From positions 1-42,152 of the forward strand of contig CAZIJO010000019.1 in assembly GCA_964539515.1 (NCBI GenBank): a stretch of DNA of 42,152 bases, given 5' to 3'. The notes below the pieces were generated by a model. The model had not been told where the DNA came from, made no database searches, and saw nothing but the letters and a program-made list of their open reading frames with translations. Made by a program: the position numbers and the translations under genes. Below are positions 38,402 to 42,152 of this stretch, in pieces. The stretch's first letter is position 1; each line of letters starts with the position of its first letter. The DNA comes from JADLHS01 sp964539515 (GTDB lineage Bacteria > Verrucomicrobiota > Verrucomicrobiia > Limisphaerales > JADLHS01).

Positions 38402-41005
38402 ATGGCCGACGAAACCCCCAGCTCGATGCCACCGGACGCCGCCGCCCCGGTGCCGCAACCGTCCGAATATCACGTCATGGTCTTGCTCGTGGACGACCAG
38501 GCCATGGTCTGCGAAGCCATCCGCCGCGCGCTCGCCAGTGAGACCGACATTGATTTTCACTATTGCGCCGACGCCCGCGAGGCGATGATCCTGGCCACCC
38601 AGATTCGCCCGACCGTGATTCTGCAGGACCTCGTCATGCCGGGCATTGACGGCCTGAGTCTGGTGAGTCAGTTCCGGTCCAATCCCGTCACCCGGGAGAT
38701 TCCCATCATTGTCCTGTCCACGAACGAAAATCCGCAGGTCAAGGGTCAGGCCTTCGGGCTCGGCGCGAATGATTATCTGGTCAAACTGCCGGATCGCATT
38801 GAACTCATTGCCCGGATCCGATATCACTCGCGAGCTTATCTCAACCAGTTGCAACGTGATGCCGCCTATCGCGCTTTGCGCGAAAGTCAGCAGCAACTCA
38901 TCAACGGCAACTCCCAACTCGTAGCCCTTAACCAGAAGCTTGAGGAAGCCACCCTCGCGAAGTCCGCGTTCCTCGCGAACATGAGCCATGAGATCCGCAC
39001 CCCCATGAACGGCGTCATCGGCATGCTCGACCTCCTCCGCGACACCGAACTCACCGACGAACAACGCGAATACCTCGAAGCCACCCGCACCAGCGCCGAC
39101 GCCCTCCTCACCATCCTCAACGACATCCTGGATTTTTCCAAAATTGAAGCCGGCAAACTCGAACTCGAACACCACCCCTTCGAACTCCACCTCTGCCTCG
39201 AAGAAGCCCTCGAACTCCTCGCCCCCAAAGCCGCCGAAAAAAAACTCGACCTCGCCTACCACCTCGACGACCAACTCCCCAAAATCCTCATCAGCGACGT
39301 CACCCGGCTGCGGCAAATCCTCGTCAACCTCATCAGCAACGCCGTCAAATTCACCCCCGCCGGCGAAATCATCGTCACCGTCCAGACCGCGGATGAACTA
39401 AAAATGCAAAATGAAAAAATAAAAAAGGCGAACCCCGAGACCGCCGGCATTGCTAATTTTGAAAATTCAACTTCTAATTCCCTAATCCACTTCAGCGTCC
39501 GCGACACCGGCATCGGCATCCCCCTCGACAAACAAAACCGCCTCTTCAAATCCTTCCAACAAGTCGACGCCTCCACCACCCGCAACTACGGCGGGAGCGG
39601 ACTCGGCCTGGCCATCAGCCGGCGCCTCGTCGAACTCCTGGGCGGACGCATCTGGGTCGACAGCGCCGCCGGCCAAGGCGCCACCTTCCACTTCACCCTC
39701 CCCGCCCAAGGCGCCAGCCCCACCGTCCCCGCCCCCTGGCAAAGCCCCCAACCCCAACTCCAAAACAAACACCACCTCCTCATCGAAGACGGCCCCAGCC
39801 AAGCCCAAATCCTCCAACACCACCTCCAACGCTGGGGCCTCAAAGTCACCCACGCCCCGAGCGCCGCCGCCGCCCGCGCCGCCCTCCAAGAAAGCCAAAA
39901 GACACCCGACCGCCCCCCCTACGACGCCATCCTCCTCGACCTCCAACTCCCCGACACCGACCCCATCGCCTTCGCCCGCGAACTCCGGCGGGGCGTCGCC
40001 AGCCGGGACATACCCCAAATCCTGCTCACCGCCGGGCGACTGCAAAGCGAAGACCTCCGGGCCGCCGGGCTGGAGGCGAGCCCCATCGTTTACAAACCCG
40101 TGCGGCCCGGACAACTCCTCGAAGCCATCTGCCGGGTCCACCAAGTCCAGATCCAGCGCGACAAAAAAGCCCCCTACAGCCCCGGGCTCGACACCGACCT
40201 GGCGCGCCGGCTGCCCCTGCGCATCCTCCTGGCCGACGACAACCCGATCAATCAAAAGGTCGGCCTCAGTGTTCTGCACAAACTCGGCTACCGCGCGGAA
40301 ATCGCGCACAACGGCCGTCAGGTAATCCAAGCCCTCGAACAGAATCCGATCGATATCCTCTTCCTTGACGTGCAAATGCCCGAGATGGATGGCCTTGAAT
40401 GCGCCCGCCAACTCAACCAACGCTGGACCCGCGACAAACGCCCCATCATCATCGCCATGACCGGCAATGCGCTCATGGGTGACCGCGAAAAGTGCCTCGC
40501 TGCCGGCATGGACGATTACATCGCCAAACCCGTTCGCATCGCCGACCTGCAGGCCACCCTCGAACGCTGGGGGCCGACCAAGGCGCACAAGCACGACACA
40601 GCTTATTATCTGCGCCATCCGCAATCCCTGTCGCCCGGTCTTTTGGATGAAGCGGTCCTTGCCGACCTTCGCGACATTCCGCCGACCAACGGTTTGAGCA
40701 TGGTGCGCGAGCTCATTGATCTTTTCCTTGAAACGGCGCCGACGCGACTTCAACAGATTGTTCAATCTGCCGCCGACCCGGAGCGACTGGCCTTCCACGC
40801 TCATGCGCTGAAGAGCATGTCCCTCAATCTCGGTTGCCGCAACGTCATCGAGTTGACCCAACGTTTGGAGAATATGGGTAACTCCGGGCTGGTCACCGGG
40901 GCGCCGGAGATCATCCAGGAATTGCAGGCCACCTTCACCCAGACGAAGGTCCAGTTACTCATTTTGCGCGACAAGGAGCCGGCGCCGATCAACCCGCAGA
41001 TTTGA
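38402..41005 (+). CDS. WspR-like receiver fused to a hybrid histidine kinase (REC-HisKA-HATPase-REC-REC-HPt)
   Basis: 867 residues. Residues 25-165 form a receiver and helical linker very like WspR: MVLLVDDQAMVCEAIRRALA, TVILQDLVMPGIDGLSL (Asp 76), PIIVLSTNE, GANDYLVKLP (Lys 128), and the linker ending YRALRESQQQL. Then HisKA (FLANMSHEIRTPMNGVIGML, His 196), HATPase (NLISNAVKFTPAG; FSVRDTGIGIP; GSGLGLAIS), a second receiver (ILLDLQLPDTDP, Asp 513), a third (ILLADDNPINQKV; ILFLDVQMPEMDG, Asp 656; Lys 709) and an HPt domain (FHAHALKSMSLN, His 801). No membrane segment, so it is soluble. It starts seven bases after wspF, exactly where wspR is expected. Residues about 330-360 are an AT-rich-encoded insertion in the ATPase domain. 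The DNA from about 38,990 to 40,230 is C-rich, unlike both ends of the gene. Confidence 0.92.
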   Translation: MADETPSSMPPDAAAPVPQPSEYHVMVLLVDDQAMVCEAIRRALASETDIDFHYCADAREAMILATQIRPTVILQDLVMPGIDGLSLVSQFRSNPVTREIPIIVLSTNENPQVKGQAFGLGANDYLVKLPDRIELIARIRYHSRAYLNQLQRDAAYRALRESQQQLINGNSQLVALNQKLEEATLAKSAFLANMSHEIRTPMNGVIGMLDLLRDTELTDEQREYLEATRTSADALLTILNDILDFSKIEAGKLELEHHPFELHLCLEEALELLAPKAAEKKLDLAYHLDDQLPKILISDVTRLRQILVNLISNAVKFTPAGEIIVTVQTADELKMQNEKIKKANPETAGIANFENSTSNSLIHFSVRDTGIGIPLDKQNRLFKSFQQVDASTTRNYGGSGLGLAISRRLVELLGGRIWVDSAAGQGATFHFTLPAQGASPTVPAPWQSPQPQLQNKHHLLIEDGPSQAQILQHHLQRWGLKVTHAPSAAAARAALQESQKTPDRPPYDAILLDLQLPDTDPIAFARELRRGVASRDIPQILLTAGRLQSEDLRAAGLEASPIVYKPVRPGQLLEAICRVHQVQIQRDKKAPYSPGLDTDLARRLPLRILLADDNPINQKVGLSVLHKLGYRAEIAHNGRQVIQALEQNPIDILFLDVQMPEMDGLECARQLNQRWTRDKRPIIIAMTGNALMGDREKCLAAGMDDYIAKPVRIADLQATLERWGPTKAHKHDTAYYLRHPQSLSPGLLDEAVLADLRDIPPTNGLSMVRELIDLFLETAPTRLQQIVQSAADPERLAFHAHALKSMSLNLGCRNVIELTQRLENMGNSGLVTGAPEIIQELQATFTQTKVQLLILRDKEPAPINPQI
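39397..39487 (+). repeat. AT-rich in-frame insertion in the HATPase domain
   Basis: In a region otherwise very rich in C and G, two AT-rich stretches (about 39397-39430 and 39453-39485) encode about 30 residues (DELKMQNEKIKKANPET ... ANFENSTSNSL). They lie between the strand GEIIVTVQT and the strand IHFSVRDTGIGIP, which normally are joined by a short turn. Confidence 0.75.
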
Positions 41006-41089
41006 CGAGAGGAGTTCCACAGGCCGGGCAGGCTGTTGGCGGCGATGTTCGAGGTTGGATGTTCGAGATCGGGGGGTTACGCTCGGTCC

Positions 41090-42100
41090 ATGCCGATTCG
41101 ACCCCGACATTTATCGCCCGGTGACATCCTCGGTCTTGTGGCTCCGGCAAGCGCACCGCCGGATTCCAGGGCCATTGATCGCGCGATTGACGCCCTTGAA
41201 AGGCTCGGGTTCAAAGCCAAGCTCGCACCCAACGTTCGAAAACGCCATGGCTACCTGGCGGGCACGGATCATGAGCGTGCCAGCGATCTGATGCAGATGT
41301 TTACCGACCGCCGGGTGCAGGGTATTTTCTGCGTCCGCGGCGGCTACGGCAGTGCCCGCGTGCTGCCATTGCTCGACTACCGCACCATCCACAAGAACGC
41401 GAAGGTCTTTGTCGGCTACAGCGACATTACTTCTCTGCACTGCGCGTTGTTGACGCAGGCCGATCTCATTTCTTTTCACGGACCCATGTTGCATTCGGAT
41501 CTCAACTATACCGACCTTCCGGAGTTCACCCGGCACAGTTTGCTGCGAATGTTATCGCGGTCGCCAGGCACGCCAAAATTGCAGCCAGTGACCAAGCGCC
41601 GCGCCGCGCGCATCCCGCCGCCAGCCCGTTTTGGCATTGCCCAGGGTTATCACCGCAAAACTGTGAAGATTCTCCGACACGGCGTGGCTCAGGGACAACT
41701 CATCGGCGGCAACCTCTCCGTGCTTTGCACTACAATTGGAACGCCCTGGCAACCGCCCTTCCGTGGTCGGATTCTGTTTTTCGAGGACGTGAGCGAGCCG
41801 CCGTATCGGTTCGATCGGATGCTCACGTATTTGCTCAACTGCGGTTTGCTCCAACAATTGGCTGGCATCGCCATCGGTCTCAATAACGATTGCCAGGATC
41901 CAAATGCGATAGGCGCCAGGGAATGCCGCCCGACGGTGGAAGATGTGTTCAAGGAACGACTGCTTCCGTTAGGAATCCCCGTGGTCATGGGATTGCCATT
42001 CGGCCACGACCGGCACAACGCCACTTTGCCGGTCGGCGGGCAGGTCACGCTCGACGCCGAACAGGGTGACTTGCTCATCGCCCGGAGCGTCGTTGCCTAG
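41090..42100 (+). CDS. ldcA: LD-carboxypeptidase / MccF-like (peptidase S66 family)
   Basis: A 336-residue cytosolic serine peptidase of family S66, which removes the terminal D-Ala from murein tetrapeptides during wall recycling; some relatives (MccF) instead cleave microcin C. Seen: LSPGDILGLVAPASAPPD, GIFCVRGGYGSARVLPLLDY, the nucleophile FVGYSDITSLHCAL (Ser in GYSD), LIGGNLSVLCTTIGTPW, ILFFEDVSEPPYRFDRML (catalytic Glu) and VVMGLPFGHDRHNATLPVG (catalytic His). The start MPIRPRHLSPG at 41090 is preferred over 41036, since the family begins near LSPGD. It stands 84 bases after the hybrid kinase and is probably not part of the Wsp-like unit. Confidence 0.92.
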   Translation: MPIRPRHLSPGDILGLVAPASAPPDSRAIDRAIDALERLGFKAKLAPNVRKRHGYLAGTDHERASDLMQMFTDRRVQGIFCVRGGYGSARVLPLLDYRTIHKNAKVFVGYSDITSLHCALLTQADLISFHGPMLHSDLNYTDLPEFTRHSLLRMLSRSPGTPKLQPVTKRRAARIPPPARFGIAQGYHRKTVKILRHGVAQGQLIGGNLSVLCTTIGTPWQPPFRGRILFFEDVSEPPYRFDRMLTYLLNCGLLQQLAGIAIGLNNDCQDPNAIGARECRPTVEDVFKERLLPLGIPVVMGLPFGHDRHNATLPVGGQVTLDAEQGDLLIARSVVA

Positions 42101-42152
42101 GGAGACGCTGAATAAAGCCTGGATTTCAAATTGGTGTTGGCACTGACAAAAA

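Noticed and set aside
39482..40861. Minus-strand frame of 459 codons opposite the hybrid kinase
   Set aside because: Antisense artefact of the same C-rich composition; the sense strand has all receiver and kinase motifs.
1..42152. CRISPR arrays, prophage genes, toxin-antitoxin pairs, secondary-metabolite clusters
   Set aside because: Looked for and not seen: no direct-repeat/spacer array, no phage structural genes, and no paired small toxin/antitoxin frames that I recognise.

Overview
The window is a 42 kb chromosomal segment of a GC-rich bacterium. It most resembles a Verrucomicrobiota genome of the Limisphaerales/Pedosphaera kind. That placement is inference from a short single-pseudopilin gene, a Glu-dehydrogenase/symporter pair, many small hypothetical proteins with pilin-like tails, and frequent palindromic repeats both between and inside genes. 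No rRNA is present, and the only RNA gene is the 3' end of a tRNA at the left edge.

Layout. 1-3.6 kb: tRNA end, ASCH protein, pseudopilin, GNAT acetyltransferase, stand-alone receiver, signal peptidase I. 3.7-7.6 kb (minus strand): ComB-like phosphatase, OGG1-type glycosylase, and a large PAP2 phosphatase-glycosyltransferase fusion. 7.7-13.2 kb (plus): GT28-type glycolipid glycosyltransferase, App1-like phosphatase, RluA-type pseudouridine synthase, SET-domain protein, PurN, HisG. 13.3-14.7 kb: a DDE transposon with arrays of a subterminal motif and an 18-bp flanking direct repeat. 14.8-16.4 kb (minus): small winged-helix-like protein and a DapB-fold dehydrogenase. 16.7-21 kb (plus): dicarboxylate/glutamate symporter, glutamate dehydrogenase, gamma-glutamyltransferase. 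21-25 kb: membrane-anchored hypothetical, polyprenyl synthetase, ECF sigma factor and its membrane-anchored partner, ending at a strong terminator. 25.1-30.9 kb (minus): CvpA-like protein, isocitrate dehydrogenase, TatD, a double NDK-fold protein, a zinc ribbon, Maf.

The most striking part is 31.0-41.0 kb. Seven tightly packed plus-strand genes reproduce the gene order of the Pseudomonas Wsp surface-sensing system: WspA-type MCP, WspB CheW, WspC CheR-TPR, WspD CheW, WspE CheA-REC, WspF CheB. Four of the six junctions overlap (one by 14 nt, three by 4 nt), and the other two are gaps of 36 and 7 nt. Where wspR (receiver-GGDEF diguanylate cyclase) would sit, there is an 867-residue protein. Its first ~165 residues look like the WspR receiver and linker, but GGDEF is replaced by HisKA-HATPase-REC-REC-HPt. 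This suggests a Wsp pathway whose output is a multistep phosphorelay rather than direct c-di-GMP synthesis. The last gene is an LD-carboxypeptidase.

A second theme is repeat DNA lying inside reading frames without breaking them. Long inverted repeats sit in the App1-like and RluA-type genes, a 7-bp tandem repeat forms part of the PAP2-glycosyltransferase linker, and an AT-rich tract lies inside the ATPase domain of the hybrid kinase.
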